From contig JAJKFJ010020873.1 of assembly GCA_027382625.1 (NCBI GenBank), forward strand, positions 1 through 22,366: DNA of 22,366 nt, read 5' to 3'. The stretch is from Tetmemena sp. SeJ-2015. Lineage: Eukaryota; Ciliophora; Spirotrichea; Sporadotrichida; Oxytrichidae. The position numbers were made by a program, and so were the translations under genes. The notes beneath the pieces are model-generated. The model was not told the origin of the DNA. It did no database searches and was given only the letters and a program-made list of their open reading frames with translations. The number at the start of each line of letters is the position of its first letter. Within the stretch, counting starts at the first letter, position 1. Positions 1-9,906 of this stretch are shown here, piece after piece.

Positions 1-1255
1 TTGTTTGGGTTTAAAGAAATTTTTAAAGAGGGTTTGCCAGAAAAAGGGCAAGCACGATATTTGAAAAAGGGTTTCAAACTAAGAGGAACCCCAAAGGGGA
101 GAAAAGGGAAAAAGGGGGTTTTTTTTCCAATAAATTTCAGAACCCTTTTTATTTTTAGGGTGCCCAGAAAAATTTTTCCCAGCAGCTCAAAGAAAGGGCC
201 CCCATGTTTGGGAAAAGTTTGTAATTTTGGGAGGGGTTTTTGAATTAAAAAAATTAAACCCACCCTTTGGGTTTGATGAGAAGGGGCGAAGATACCCAAA
301 TTATCACAAAAGGAGGGTTATCCCTTACAAAATCTTCCCTTAGGGAATATTAAAAAGGAAGAGAAAAGGAGGTTTGAGTTGCAAAAAGGAATTAAACAGT
401 TTTTGAAGAAAGGGGGCCCAAAAAATTTGGGGAAGAAACGTTCTTTTTTTTGCTGGGTTTTTTTATCGATCATGATTAAAAATTCGCCATTTCGCCTTTC
501 CCTTAAAAATGGGAAAATTCCCACTAAAGAATTTCTAAAAGCACAAAAGGCGCAAAAAAGGGTTACTGCTTTCCTCCTACTCATTTGACCCGGGGTTAAG
601 GGGGGTGATGGGGGGTTTTGCAAAAAAGTTGGGTTTCCCTTTGGGCAAAAAGAAAAATCTTAAAGGGCCTGAAAACACCCCATGATAAACTTTAAACCCA
701 GTCAGAGCAACTGTCAAAAAGATTTTAAACCCGAGTTGGAAAGAAGAGAAAAATTGGGGAAATTTCGGTGCCAAGGGAAAACTGCGGCTACCTTTCCCAT
801 AGAACAAAATTGGCCCTCAAGGGTTCAGTGTAGTGGGTTTTATTTTGGTCTTTTAGTTGCAATCATACTTGAATGCGATATAAAACCCAAGGGGAATACT
901 AAATGTTAAAAAGTAAAAGATGATGAAATAAAATTTTCGCAACAAAAACTTTGGGAAAGATAGAAAAGTAAAAAACCCCTTTGAAAAAGTTAGTAAAACA
1001 AAGAAAATAATAAAGAAACCTATGAAACCTAAACTCAGTTATCTAGAAAAAGGGGAAGCATTTAAAGGTAAAAAATTCAGAAAATATGAGACAGACTAAA
1101 GGGTAATTTCCCAAAAGAAGATTTTAAGATTCCCTTTTTGGGGGTTTAAAAAATTTAAGCATGATTTTTAAAAATTTTTAAAAAATATTAATTATCAAAT
1201 TAATTTTAAATTTTATCATTTTAAAGGGGGTTTTGGGGTTTTGAATGTTTTATTC
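1..1255 (+). pseudogene. Degraded second copy of the TBE-like zinc-finger/kinase region
   Basis: This stretch aligns colinearly with 8198-9290. Shared landmarks include 'ggcaagcacgata', 'cagctcaaag', 'ttatcgatcatgatta', 'agcaactgtca', 'ttgcaatcatacttgaatgc' and 'atgagacagac'. The differences are peculiar: mixed short motifs are replaced by runs of A, C, G or T, and the copy is about 150 bp longer than its partner. No long frame survives even with TAA/TAG read as Gln. That pattern looks more like poor base calling at a contig end than normal divergence of a paralogue, although an old transposon copy cannot be excluded. Similarity stops near 1255, close to where the partner copy ends (about 9290). 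It should not be used as a gene model. Confidence 0.75.
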
Positions 1256-1333
1256 GAGGTGTGCCAAGAAATGTACAACTTTCTCATGAGTAAGTGGATA
1301 ATAAATCTATCTATCTATTTTTCTTTTAAGATA

Positions 1334-2428
1334 TATTTTAACTGGATATTTTAAGACAACGAAATTATTTTTAAAAATCCAAAGCACATAGTAATCGTAA
1401 ATTGTAACGCGGGGAAAGGCAGGACGGGAACTTCAATTGCCAGCTTTTTAATGTTTAGTGGACTGGCAGAAAATGCAACTGATGCCATCTTATAATTTGA
1501 ATATAATCACATACTATGGGTGGAAGCGATTTGAGCATGGACGAGGTGTGACGTAACCCTCTCAAGTAAGATATGTACACTATTTCGAAGGGTGTTTACA
1601 AGCGACTTATCCAATCACCGAGCATGAAGATTTTGGACAAAATTGTAATAACTACAGTTCCAAGAATATCAGACGACGGATTCAAGCCTTATATTGAAGT
1701 TCTAAATGGAAAGGACTTTATAAATATGTTGTTACTTTGAGGTGATTTGGACCAACAAGCACTCAAAAATTTAAATACTACAAAGTAACGATAGAACTTC
1801 CAGCTAGTTTGAAGATGAATTATATTAAAAGCATTTGAATTTCAAATTTAGATAAGTTTTCACAATTCTAATCTCCTGGAGCAAGGACGGGTAGTACGAG
1901 ATAGTAATAACTTTAAAAAATAAACTTAGTCGTGGATCGTGATGTCTTACTATGCGGAGATATTTACTTCCGTCTGATGCACAGAGGAAGTCTAAAAAAT
2001 AAACTCGTTTGTCGATTTGCACTAAACACCTCTTTCATAAAAGGGAATGTTTACGAGTTCACGAAAAAGACCGTGATCCAGACTCTATCTAAAAAGATAA
2101 CAGGATAAGTTGGGACTTTGAAGTGAAAGTCTATTTCAAGGACTTTTGCTCTGAGTGCGTACCAAGCATGCCTCTCGATAAACTGTGTCCCAAATGCGTG
2201 AGATATATGGGCGATGAAATAGAGACATGGCAAAAGATAAAAGACATTCTCGATGTAAGAATCTAAAGCGATCATTATAAATATTTATAGAATCATAAGT
2301 ATCCTAGCTACAACGATGGATCCTAACTAATTTCAACAGCTCTTAGTAAACCCAATTTAAATTTAGGGTTTTATATGAAAAAGGTTAATTAAAAAATTTC
2401 AAATATAACCTTTTTCTTATTCGTTTGA
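1334..2428 (+). CDS. PTEN-like dual-specificity/phosphoinositide phosphatase (5' end not seen, frameshifted)
   Basis: Read with TAA/TAG as Gln, 1397-1429 encodes VNCNAGKGRTG, the CxxGxxR P-loop of PTEN-type phosphatases (catalytic Cys at 1403-1405, Arg at 1421-1423). After a likely 19-bp IES (1495-1513) the frame gives YYGWKRFEHGRGVTQPSQ, matching the PTEN segment with FYG, KGVT and PSQ. A C2-like region follows, with LLCGDIYF at about 1941-1964, LNTSFI at about 2018-2035, and KDRDPDSIQKDNR then FEVKVYF at 2064-2130. PTEN proteins dephosphorylate PtdIns(3,4,5)P3 at membranes; the exact substrate here is inferred. Frame is lost at GGG 1590-1592 (one extra G would explain it) and at AAAAA 2064-2068 (one A missing); between about 1738 and 1926 the frame is unresolved. 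TGA at 2426-2428 ends the last frame. The N-terminus lies in or before the poor sequence to the left. Confidence 0.8.
1495..1513. other. Probable 19-bp IES in the PTEN-like gene (pointer ATA)
   Basis: ATA occurs at 1492-1494 and 1511-1513. Keeping one copy gives ATC TTA TAC TAT GGG, which joins ...ATDAIL directly to YYGWKRFEHG in one frame and restores the PTEN-family spacing after the P-loop. Without the removal the frame runs out of register. A 3-bp pointer is weak alone; the protein alignment carries the claim. Confidence 0.55.
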
Positions 2429-2513
2429 GTGTGACTATTAAGAAATCATAAGTAAGATTTATTACCCGTTTAAGATTTTTTGAAGAAAAGAAACCACTAT
2501 AAATTGTGAGCAG

Positions 2514-2888
2514 ATGGAGTTTCAAGAAGAGTAGAGTGATTCAGATTATGCTCACGAAGATCACGAAGATTATAACCATGCTGATATTAGAAACGGAGAC
2601 ATGTTTGACCCTTACTCTAACGCCTTTGATAGAACTTAAGAAGAGACTAAGTAAGGAGCTAACGAGGGTGACTAAATGGAGGAGGACTGTTGCTTGCAGG
2701 TTAAAAAGATAGTATGGAAATAGGCGAGAGGCTTATTCGATGACGAGGATGAAGGGAATTGCAAGGGTCATTAAATCGATTAAATAATTCATTTAAAAAT
2801 TGCCATAATGGATCAATAATTAGAAAAGCCGACATGTTGCAGGTTAATGACGTTAATCAAGAGTTTGAATTAAAGTCCGGTTGTCTGA
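2514..2888 (+). CDS. Acidic low-complexity coding segment, possibly C-terminal part of the PTEN-like gene
   Basis: From ATG 2514 with TAA/TAG as Gln the frame begins MEFQEEQSDSDYAHEDHEDY, continues with many Asp/Glu (GDMFDPYSNAF, FDDEDEGNC) and meets TGA at 2886-2888. Codon composition is less AT-rich than the flanks and Gln is encoded repeatedly by TAA/TAG, as in the other coding blocks. No domain is recognised. AG at 2512-2513 just before the ATG could be a splice acceptor after the AT-rich stretch 2375-2513, so this may be a later exon of the phosphatase rather than a separate gene. The real frame probably changes near 2757. Confidence 0.5.
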
Positions 2889-3117
2889 GGAGGATGTCTC
2901 AAGATTTTAACAGAGAGCGCCAATATAGCATTGCAAAAATGTCTCAGAGAGAAATCCCGGAGAGGTTCGACTAAGACCAAAAATAAAATGGCTTTCAGCC
3001 AAGGAAGAGCTTCAAAAAGGGTTCTTTCAAGTAAGATCATTTCAGATGAGAGTTATATTACCTCCTTAAAGTCGAATAATCAATCAAATTTTATTAAACT
3101 TGCAACTCTATCTTAAC
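2759..3117 (+). CDS. Hypothetical coding segment, frame ambiguous
   Basis: All three + frames are long here once TAA/TAG are sense codons. One begins QGSLNRLNNSFKNCHNG and runs to TGA near 3050; another gives SRRGSTKTKNKMAFSQGRAS and ends about 3116 or later. The base composition (2880-3060) resembles coding DNA, and the block follows the acidic segment without a gap, so it probably continues that gene through an indel or short IES. No family was recognised. Confidence 0.4.
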
Positions 3118-3990
3118 GCTTATTAAAGGAAGCAAACATCCAAATCCAATATTAAAAATTAAGAACTAAGAAATTACGGTTAAATAGTGCCAAAATTTTA
3201 TCTATTTGTTTTTTAAATGTTTATAAGAAAATTTAATTGAATACCTACTTTCTTAAGATTTCCTAACTGATTTTCTGAGAGATCCAATTTTAAATTAGCG
3301 AGAACCTAACAACGTGAATATTAAATTTTGCATGAGTTTCTCTTGTCAAAATATTCTATAAAATTTGCTCTAAATACTCTTATCTTACTTTTCTCTTAAA
3401 ATTTTCTGTTAATTTATTTTTGTCTGACTCATTTATGACGAGAAAATAATGTAAAAAAGTAATAGATAAATATTTGGAGTCCTAAAGCCTTATTAATATG
3501 TTTAATCAATACTGAGTTAGAAAATAGATTTGAAATTTTAAGATTAGTAGAATAATAATTATGAGGTTAAATTTTATCAACAAATTTCACATCTCCTTCT
3601 TTTTGATAATTTGCGTCAGCAAAGTACTGAATGGTTTTTTAAAAAAATTTTCAAAAAAAAGGCATTTTAATTTTAAAAATGGAGTAAATTTTTTACTTTT
3701 AAAAAATGAAAAATTTAAAAGTATTTGAATAAATTGAAATAAAAATAAATTTTTGATTTAGATTTTTAAATTTCAAGTTTTAATTTTCGAAATACAAATT
3801 TTTCAAACCAAAATTTTTTTTGCACCTTTAAAAAAGGGATTAAAATATTTTGATATCCTTAGTTAAATATTTTTTTCTGATCTCTGAGATTCTGAAATAT
3901 TCTAAATAAATTATTATAATCCCTTAAATATAGTATATTTAATCTATTTTTCTTTTTAAAATTTGTTGTTTTATTTGATGAATTTTAGGC
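3118..3990. other. AT-rich spacer with no gene seen
   Basis: This stretch is dominated by A and T, with TGA in all frames and no Cys-rich or other coding word. 3600-3840 is packed with homopolymers (runs of A and T of 5-8) and may be poorly called. It either separates the PTEN-like gene from the Cys-rich gene or is an IES upstream of the first recognised segment. Confidence 0.5.
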
Positions 3991-4185
3991 AATGAGCCAA
4001 GAGGCTACAGAGACGATTACGGAAACTGCAAAAGTAAGTTTATTTCTGGATGAAAATTGAGCTAATCTGCTTGAATTTGCTTATTTTATCCTAAAATTGG
4101 CACTATAGGTTGTGAGGGTGCAATATATGGGTGCAGTTAATGCAAAACAGAGTAATATAACGGAGTTTCTTTCGTAAAGTGCTTT
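3991..4185 (+). CDS. MDS 1 of the Cys-rich/beta-helix gene (with intron 4034-4108)
   Basis: The spliced frame reads NEPRGYRDDYGNCKSCEGA then IYGCSQCKTEQYNGVSFVKC, with TAA as Gln. It has the paired CxxC pattern of growth-factor-receptor/furin-like Cys-rich repeats common in very large ciliate surface or secreted proteins. This is the first recognisable block of the gene; an in-frame TGA lies just upstream, so an earlier block or the true start is missing. An overlapping frame starting MSQEATETITETAK is also open, but lacks the Cys spacing and is less convincing. Confidence 0.7.
4034..4108 (+). other. Probable 75-bp spliceosomal intron
   Basis: It begins GTAAGT and ends CTATAG. Removal joins AAA A and GT TGT GAG, giving GNCKSCEGA in frame. 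No convincing pointer is repeated at the edges, which favours an intron over an IES. Confidence 0.6.
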
Positions 4186-4210
4186 AAATTTAAAACTAAT
4201 TGTTACCTTT
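4186..4210. other. 25-bp IES (pointer CTTT)
   Basis: CTTT is present at 4182-4185 and 4207-4210. Collapsing to one copy gives AAG TGC TTT CAA TGT GGA, that is KCFQCGEGMYLL, correcting a frame change and creating a proper CxxC pair. Confidence 0.65.
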
Positions 4211-4290
4211 CAATGTGGAGAAGGCATGTATTTGCTCTAAAATGACACTGAGGTTGACTCTGTCAAATATCCATCAGATCTAACATTTTA
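4211..4290 (+). CDS. MDS 2 of the Cys-rich/beta-helix gene
   Basis: This block encodes QCGEGMYLLQNDTEVDSVKY then PSDLTFQ. CGEGMYLL is a typical end of a Cys-rich repeat. It joins MDS 1 at CTTT and MDS 3 at TTTTA. Confidence 0.65.
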
Positions 4291-4964
4291 AATTATTACC
4301 TTATAAATATTTTGAAAAGTATAGCCATTTAAAATAGACTCTAACTAAAATAAATAAAGTCGCATCCACTCTCTCTCTCTTTTCCTTTCTTTAATGATAT
4401 TTTCTTAAAATGTTTTCATTAAATATTTTCTTTAAATAATATTTTATGATTTTGCGTGTCAGATTGCACCTTAAACTTAAATTTAACTAGATTTAATATT
4501 TATGGAATTACAGAATATTTCAAAATGCAACATTAAAAGACTAATGAAAGAGAGAATTAAAAAATGCATTTAAGTACTGATAAATAATCACAATCAATAT
4601 TTAAAAATAAGAGATCTATTTATTATTTTTATAAGCGAAATATAGATGTCTGAGTTATCTTAAAAGGTTTAATTTAAATTAGAAAAATATAAAAATGTTC
4701 TGACTGTAAATCTGAGAATAACTACCCAGGACGAAGATAGAAAATTACCTTATAAATTTTAAACAAAAGAGCCATCTACTCATCCATCCATCCATCCATC
4801 CAAATTAATGATGCATGAATCATAAGAAATCTTTCTTTATCCCTTTAATATAGCATAGGCAAAATTAGATGATCAATTAATTAATCCTTAACATTTTCTT
4901 TAACTTAAAGTGATTAGTAACAGTGATTTATTAATTGATAATCAGTTTAATTTTGAAATTTTTA
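4291..4964. other. 674-bp IES (pointer TTTTA)
   Basis: TTTTA is at 4286-4290 and 4960-4964. The join reads ACA TTT TAG ATT AAA TCT and keeps the frame (TFQIKSLNGTM). The spacer is very AT-rich, has TGA in the frames, and contains a CATC microsatellite at about 4780-4800. No gene is seen. Confidence 0.6.
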
Positions 4965-5034
4965 GATTAAATCTCTAAATGGCACAATGAAAAATCTCAA
5001 TACCCTCTTCACTCTAAAAAGATTAAACGCTTAA
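4965..5034 (+). CDS. MDS 3 of the Cys-rich/beta-helix gene
   Basis: This 70-bp block encodes KSLNGTMKNLNTLFTLKRLN and runs into GCTTAA. It contains no Cys; with MDS 4 it probably forms a separate globular region between Cys-rich repeats. Confidence 0.6.
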
Positions 5035-5167
5035 GAATCTTAAGGACAAATAAGTAAGTAAACCTTTATGCGTTTTATCTTATTTTCGATATTTTATTAA
5101 TGTTTAGCCATGATTAGCACCATTATACATATAATATGATATCATAGACTTATTCTTCGGAGCTTAA
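5035..5167. other. 133-bp IES (pointer GCTTAA)
   Basis: GCTTAA is at 5029-5034 and 5162-5167. The join gives TTA AAC GCT TAA ATG ACA, reading LNAQMTIAKAQ in frame. A 6-bp in-frame pointer is good support. Confidence 0.7.
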
Positions 5168-5432
5168 ATGACAATTGCGAAAGCTCAACTCAAGATAGAC
5201 TTCTGTATTGAGCATGGTAAACGAGAGCAAAGGTATAACCTTTATAAAAGTCAAAGTGGATTAGCCTTTGAAGATAGTAAAATTAGTTTTGAAGTGATTC
5301 ATGCATTAATTAGGAACATATTGAAGGCAGTGAGGGAAGATAAAACACAATCAACAAACATAAAAATGCATATAAATTCACTTCATCTCTACCATAATGA
5401 AAGCGCAGACCTAATTAAAATATCTACAAATT
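5168..5432 (+). CDS. MDS 4 of the Cys-rich/beta-helix gene
   Basis: This 88-codon block begins MTIAKAQLKIDFCIEHGKRE and ends SADLIKISTN. It contains no TAA/TAG and would stop at TGA 5432-5434, but joining at AATT removes that stop. No domain is recognised; it alternates hydrophobic and charged residues like a beta-rich domain inserted between Cys-rich repeats. Confidence 0.7.
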
Positions 5433-5523
5433 GAGTTCTGTTTTAAGAGGCACGACTAGAACTTTTTGTATTTAATTTATGTCGAAGATAATCTAATCGT
5501 ATCTTCCCTATAGTTTTGTAATT
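5433..5523. other. 91-bp IES (pointer AATT)
   Basis: AATT is at 5429-5432 and 5520-5523. The join gives ACA AAT TAT GCT GAA TGC, reading STNYAECTEMTV, and avoids the TGA that otherwise ends MDS 4. Confidence 0.65.
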
Positions 5524-5587
5524 ATGCTGAATGCACAGAGATGACAGTTAGAATTCCTACAAAGGATAAAAGATTTAACTAAGGGGT
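5524..5587 (+). CDS. MDS 5 of the Cys-rich/beta-helix gene
   Basis: It encodes YAECTEMTVRIPTKDKRFNQ and runs into the AAGGGGT pointer. It is a short block with one Cys, joined on both sides in frame. Confidence 0.65.
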
Positions 5588-5982
5588 CTTATTTTAATTT
5601 TTCAAATAAGAATCTGATTAAATATATATATATCATAAAATAATGTTTAGCAAACTATTAATATATTAATGACCCTATCACCAAGCAATAACCTTTAAAA
5701 TACAAATTGCTTATTGTAATTTAAATTTTAATGAATTTTAATTAAAAATTACAATGAAAATTAGTATTTCCTTTCCTGTTAAGTCCCCTCTTTATTTAAC
5801 TTGTATTACCTGATATGTTACGATATTTAAAAATAATTTATCTAAGTATGATATGCTTTTTTATACTTTTAGATTAGAATGATAAATTATTTTAAATAAA
5901 TTTTAGATAAAAGATTAAATATTAAAAGTTTTATATTATTTTTAGATTAAATAAAAATATATTGTCAAAAGTTTAAAGGGGT
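5588..5982. other. 395-bp IES (pointer AAGGGGT)
   Basis: AAGGGGT is at 5581-5587 and 5976-5982. The join gives AAC TAA GGG GTT GAA TGC, reading FNQGVECKSCGKF. A 7-bp GC-containing pointer in such AT-rich DNA is one of the strongest in the window. Confidence 0.75.
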
Positions 5983-6099
5983 TGAATGCAAATCCTGTGG
6001 AAAATTTTGCACCTCTTGTAACTTAGACACAGGATGTGAGTTATGCTTTGCTGACGGCTTGAACCAAGGTTGGGTTAATAGATAATGGAGATATTGCTC
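5983..6099 (+). CDS. MDS 6 of the Cys-rich/beta-helix gene
   Basis: It encodes VECKSCGKFCTSCNLDTGCE then LCFADGLNQGWVNRQWRYC. The CxxCxxxCxxC...CxxC array is a growth-factor-receptor-like Cys-rich repeat. TAA serves as Gln before WRYC. Confidence 0.8.
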
Positions 6100-6660
6100 G
6101 TAATTAATTTTTTAAAAAATCAAGCGATATCTTTTTGGAGAGCAATAAATATTGTATATAAATGAATATCATGTGTCTAATTAAATTTTAAAACTCTAAA
6201 TAATTTTTGCTTTATATAATTTATGATTATCATTTTCATATTATGTTCTCTAGTTTTTAATAAAAATAAAATACAATTAATTAATACTTTGACAACTGAA
6301 TTCTTAATATAAATATTTAAGATTAAATATTTTTAAAATTCATAAATTGATTCATAAAATAAAAATAAAATAATCTAGACATTTTATTTTGCAAGAGATT
6401 TATTTTAATAATTAACAATACTTGTAATTAAAATAAAGAAACTAGTTGAATATTTTAAAATTTAAAATTACATATCTAATTAGAATTGCAAGCAACACCA
6501 TTATTACAGATATTATTACATTACTTGTATTTACTAAATTATATTATATTTTCTAATTAACCATTTGGTTTGCAGCGGTAAGTAACTGAATTTGAGTTAA
6601 AATATATTGCCAATGTCTAAAAGGCCATTTTGTGAGTAACTTATTATTTATAGAGTGCTC
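6100..6660. other. 561-bp IES (pointer TGCTC)
   Basis: TGCTC is at 6095-6099 and 6656-6660. The join gives AGA TAT TGC TCT GAC ATA, reading RYCSDIEYCTTC with no frame change. The body is AT-rich with no coding word recognised. Confidence 0.75.
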
Positions 6661-6925
6661 TGACATAGAATATTGCACTACTTGCAACGTAGAATAAGGA
6701 TATTGTGCTGATTGCGATGAAGAGTTCAGAATATACTTCCCATAAGAGTTAGTGGAGAGATATGAACTTGAAATAACTTACTACTGCGATACCAATGATG
6801 TTGACCCAGAGTAGGACAATTGCTTATAAGCTGAAGCTGATGACGAGATGAAGTGCACTGCCTGTAGCGAAGGATACAAAGTCAGCGCTAATAATTTCTG
6901 CACCAAATCAAAACCTAAAAATTTA
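6661..6925 (+). CDS. MDS 7 of the Cys-rich/beta-helix gene
   Basis: It encodes DIEYCTTCNVEQGYCADCDE, then YYCDTNDVDPEQDNCLQ, MKCTACSEGYKVSANNFC and TKSKPKNL. Four TAA/TAG codons are read as Gln. It is the longest and clearest Cys-rich block. GY...FC near the end is the usual closing motif of furin-like repeats. It ends at the pointer AATTTA, beside the 5-kb spacer. Confidence 0.85.
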
Positions 6926-8099
6926 AGTAAAAAAAGTAGCATATGTTTCTACAATTAAAAGTCAATAAATAGAAAATCTAAAAAACAAAAAACTTTCCCG
7001 TTATTTAAATTTTTAGAACAATAAAACTTTATATTTAAAACATTCTTAAAAAAAATGAATAATTTAGTATTGAAAATTTAAATAGGAAAGGGCCAAAAAT
7101 TTAAAAATCTTTAAAAAAAAAAATTAAATTTTATTTCTTCATAAGCCAATAAATTTACTCTTTAATTATGAATTAAATTAATTAAAATATATATTCATTC
7201 ACGGACCAAGAAACATTGAATGCTCTTTGATAATTGATAACTAATTCATATTCCAGTATTATTTTGCTAGTTAAAAACCCAGTGCGACGTCTGAAATTTT
7301 CCCCGTTTAAGGATAAGGTGATATTCATAATAATTTTTAGGACTGAGAAAATAAAAATAGCAAAGTTTTCAATTAAATTTCCAAACGCATCGTGTAATAA
7401 AAACATAAAATTAACATAAGAATAGCTATAGGCTTACAGCAGGACTAAAAAACGAGAGCTCAGTAAAGATAATAACTACTAAGGGTTTCATAATTATACC
7501 TTCTTTCTTTTTAAATTTTTTGTTTATTATCTATTATTATTGTTATTTCTATAAGAATAACAAAAATAATCAGAAAAATCACACATCATAAAATATTTAT
7601 ATTACAAATTTTGAATCTCAACTAAAATACAAAATAAAAAACATTCAACTTTATTAACTATTAAATTAAAATTAAAAAGTCATCGAATTTTATCAAAAAT
7701 AAATAAAAGATTTAAATGCACAACAGCTAACTGCCTAACTTGCCCTAATGATAAAGATTAGTAAAACCTCCATAATATGATAAGTAAGTTAGAATATGTT
7801 GTTTATAATTAATATCTTTATCAAAATTGTTATTTGCTAGTCGAACAGATTTCACTAAAAATGAAAACTATATATCCTAACTCATTTTCATTTTTACTCT
7901 AAGATAAGGTTTAAGTCTTCATAATAGGTAGTCAGAGCCTAAAACAACATCAACTCAATTCTAAAATTTTAAGAGCGCCAGCCTGCATTATTTTCAAAAT
8001 TTGAAAATTACATATGACTAAATTAGAAGTTGCAGCAGAACTTTATCGCAATTCTATGTTACAAGATAGGCTTATCACTTATTTTAGTTATCCTAAAAT

Positions 8100-9220
8100 A
8101 TGGACGGTCGCTATCCTTGCTCAACTTGTGAGCAGACATTCTCTCACTCTGCTTTCCTCAAGAAACACATGGAGAAGAAGCACATGGCTGAGTTCGTAAT
8201 TGAGGATAAAGATACTTTAAAGATGGTGCCAGCTAAGAGGCAAGCACGATACCTTGACAAGGTTCAACTAAAGAGGAAGCAAGAGGAGAAGAGAGGAAGA
8301 TTGAGTTCATGAATCAGAAGCCTTAGTGTATGGTGTCAGTAAAGTTTCAGCTAGCTCAAAGCAAGATCTCATGCTTGAGAGTTGTAACTTTGGAGGAGTG
8401 TGTTCAAAATTACCTCCACCTTGCTGATGCGAAGCGAAGAGACACCATCATACAAGAAGAGTATGCTTACAAGATCTTCCCTTACGAATACCTTGTAAAG
8501 AAGGAAGAGAGAGGTCTTGAGTTCGCGAACGAACTGACAGTGTTGAGAGAAGCGAGGGACAAAACTTGAAGTACGTTCTTCATCTTGCTGGTGTTCTTAT
8601 CGATCATGATTACATCGCCATTCGCCTTCCTAAATGGGAGATCACACTAAGAGAATTTCTCAGCACGAGGCGCAACAAGTACTAGCTTACTGCTATTCTC
8701 ACTGACCTCGTTAGAGGAGTGATGGAGTTGCATGAGTTGGGATTCGTGCACAGAGATCTCAAGCCAGAGAACATCATGATAAACTTTGAACCAGTCAGAG
8801 CAACTGTCATAGACTTCAACAGAGTTGTAAGAAGAGAAAACATTGAGGAAGCATCGGTGCAAGGAACACTACTTCCCATAGAGACAGACTTGGCTCAAAG
8901 GTTCAGTGCAGTGGGACATTTGGTCTATAGTTGCAATCATACTTGAATGCGATATGAAACCAGAGGAATACTACTAGTGTGAAAGTGAAGATGATACAAT
9001 ATAATTCGCAACAAGACATTGTAAGATAGACAAGGTATCAGAACCTTTGAAAAAGTTAGTAAACAAAGTAATAATCAAGCAACCTATGAAACATAACACT
9101 CAGTTATCTGAGATAGAGGAAGCACTTAAAGGTATAAAATTCAGAGAATATGAGACAGACGTCAAGGTCACATTCCTAGAAGACTTTAGATTGCCTGTTT
9201 AGGGTTAAAATTTAGCATGA
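8100..9220 (+). CDS. TBE-transposon-like C2H2 zinc-finger plus protein-kinase protein, frameshifted
   Basis: From ATG 8100 the product starts MDGRYPCSTCEQTFSHSAFL, a C2H2 finger with spacing Cx2C, x12, Hx4H, then a basic linker. The kinase part includes FVHRDLKPENIMIN (catalytic loop, about 8746-8787), VIDFN (DFG-like, Gly replaced by Asn), GTLLPIETD and DIWSIVAIILEC (alpha-F region). TAA/TAG are read as Gln and TGA 9218-9220 ends it. The zinc-finger/kinase combination is known from the 57-kDa ORF of Oxytricha TBE elements; this frame is shorter. Frame breaks fall near 8285-8300 (AG repeat), at AAAA 8561-8564 (one A missing) and GGG 8913-8915 (one extra G), so they may be decay or base-calling errors. 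The TBE transposase and 22-kDa ORFs and C4A4-ended inverted repeats were not found nearby. Confidence 0.75.
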
Positions 9221-9329
9221 TTACAAGTACAGAAGCATATCAATTATTTTTAATTTATTTTTATCATAATTAAAGGTTTTAATGTTTTGAGTGCGCAATT
9301 TATAAATCTATTTTCAAACTAATATAGAT

Positions 9330-9609
9330 AAAAAATTAATAGATAAGATAGGGAAGTAGAAAGTAAAATGAATACTTTTCAGTGCTTACATCTAGCTGCT
9401 CTAACGCGAGTTTAATTTAATCTTTCTCTATCCTAAGAGGGATTTATTTGAAATTTGGAGATAATTTAATTTAAATTCGCTTTAACTATTAGACTATTCG
9501 AATAAATTGGCAAATAATTAAAAATATTGGAAATAGATTACAAATCAATAAAATTAGGTCTATGGGTATTCCAATAGTCTTATCCTCCAATCTCAGATAT
9601 GTGAAAGTT
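9330..9609 (+). repeat. Left inverted-repeat arm
   Basis: This pairs with 10082-10363 in reverse complement, with a few substitutions and small indels. The inner end is followed by a TA microsatellite near 9609-9624. Confidence 0.8.
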
Positions 9610-9780
9610 ATATATATATATATTTTAAAGATTAAAGTTCATTACAAATTGAGAATAATTCTCTTAGAATGTTGAGTAAGAACAAAGCATGGAGATGAAA
9701 AGCCCCGAATCTAGGACTCCGCCATCGCCTTGACGTATGATGGTGCACATCTTGCGAAAATTAGAAGGGTTTGTAGAGAA

Positions 9781-9906
9781 ATCTCATACGCACGAATGAG
9801 ATTTGCATTGATGGAGAGCCCCCAAGACTAGAAGTAGATCCGCTTTCTTTTAAAAGAGATGAATGACAGGATTCATCGATAGAATTGTGATTGAAAGCGG
9901 GCTTCT
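9781..9906 (+). ncRNA. Nested-hairpin core of the fold-back element, possible structured RNA
   Basis: Three paired blocks are visible. ATCTCAT (9781-9787) pairs with ATGAGAT (9796-9802). CCGCTTTC (9840-9847) pairs with GAAAGCGG (9893-9900), extended outwards by AGAAG (9830-9834) with CTTCT (9902-9906). Nested inside is GATGAAT (9858-9864) with ATTCATC (9871-9877). The region is GC-richer than its surroundings. No known RNA family was recognised and transcription is not shown. Confidence 0.3.

Noticed and set aside
1825..2275. Two minus-strand ORFs
   Set aside because: They lie opposite the C2-like part of the PTEN-like gene, which is recognised on the plus strand.
4780..4802. CATC tetranucleotide repeat
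   Set aside because: A plain microsatellite; too short and irregular to be a CRISPR array or satellite.
7990..8008. Perfect palindrome ATTTTCAAA-A-TTTGAAAAT
   Set aside because: All but two base pairs are A/T, so chance formation is plausible; no link to a terminator or element end could be shown.
8014..8199. ORF starting at 8014
   Set aside because: It overlaps the zinc-finger start at 8100 in another frame and has no recognisable domain.
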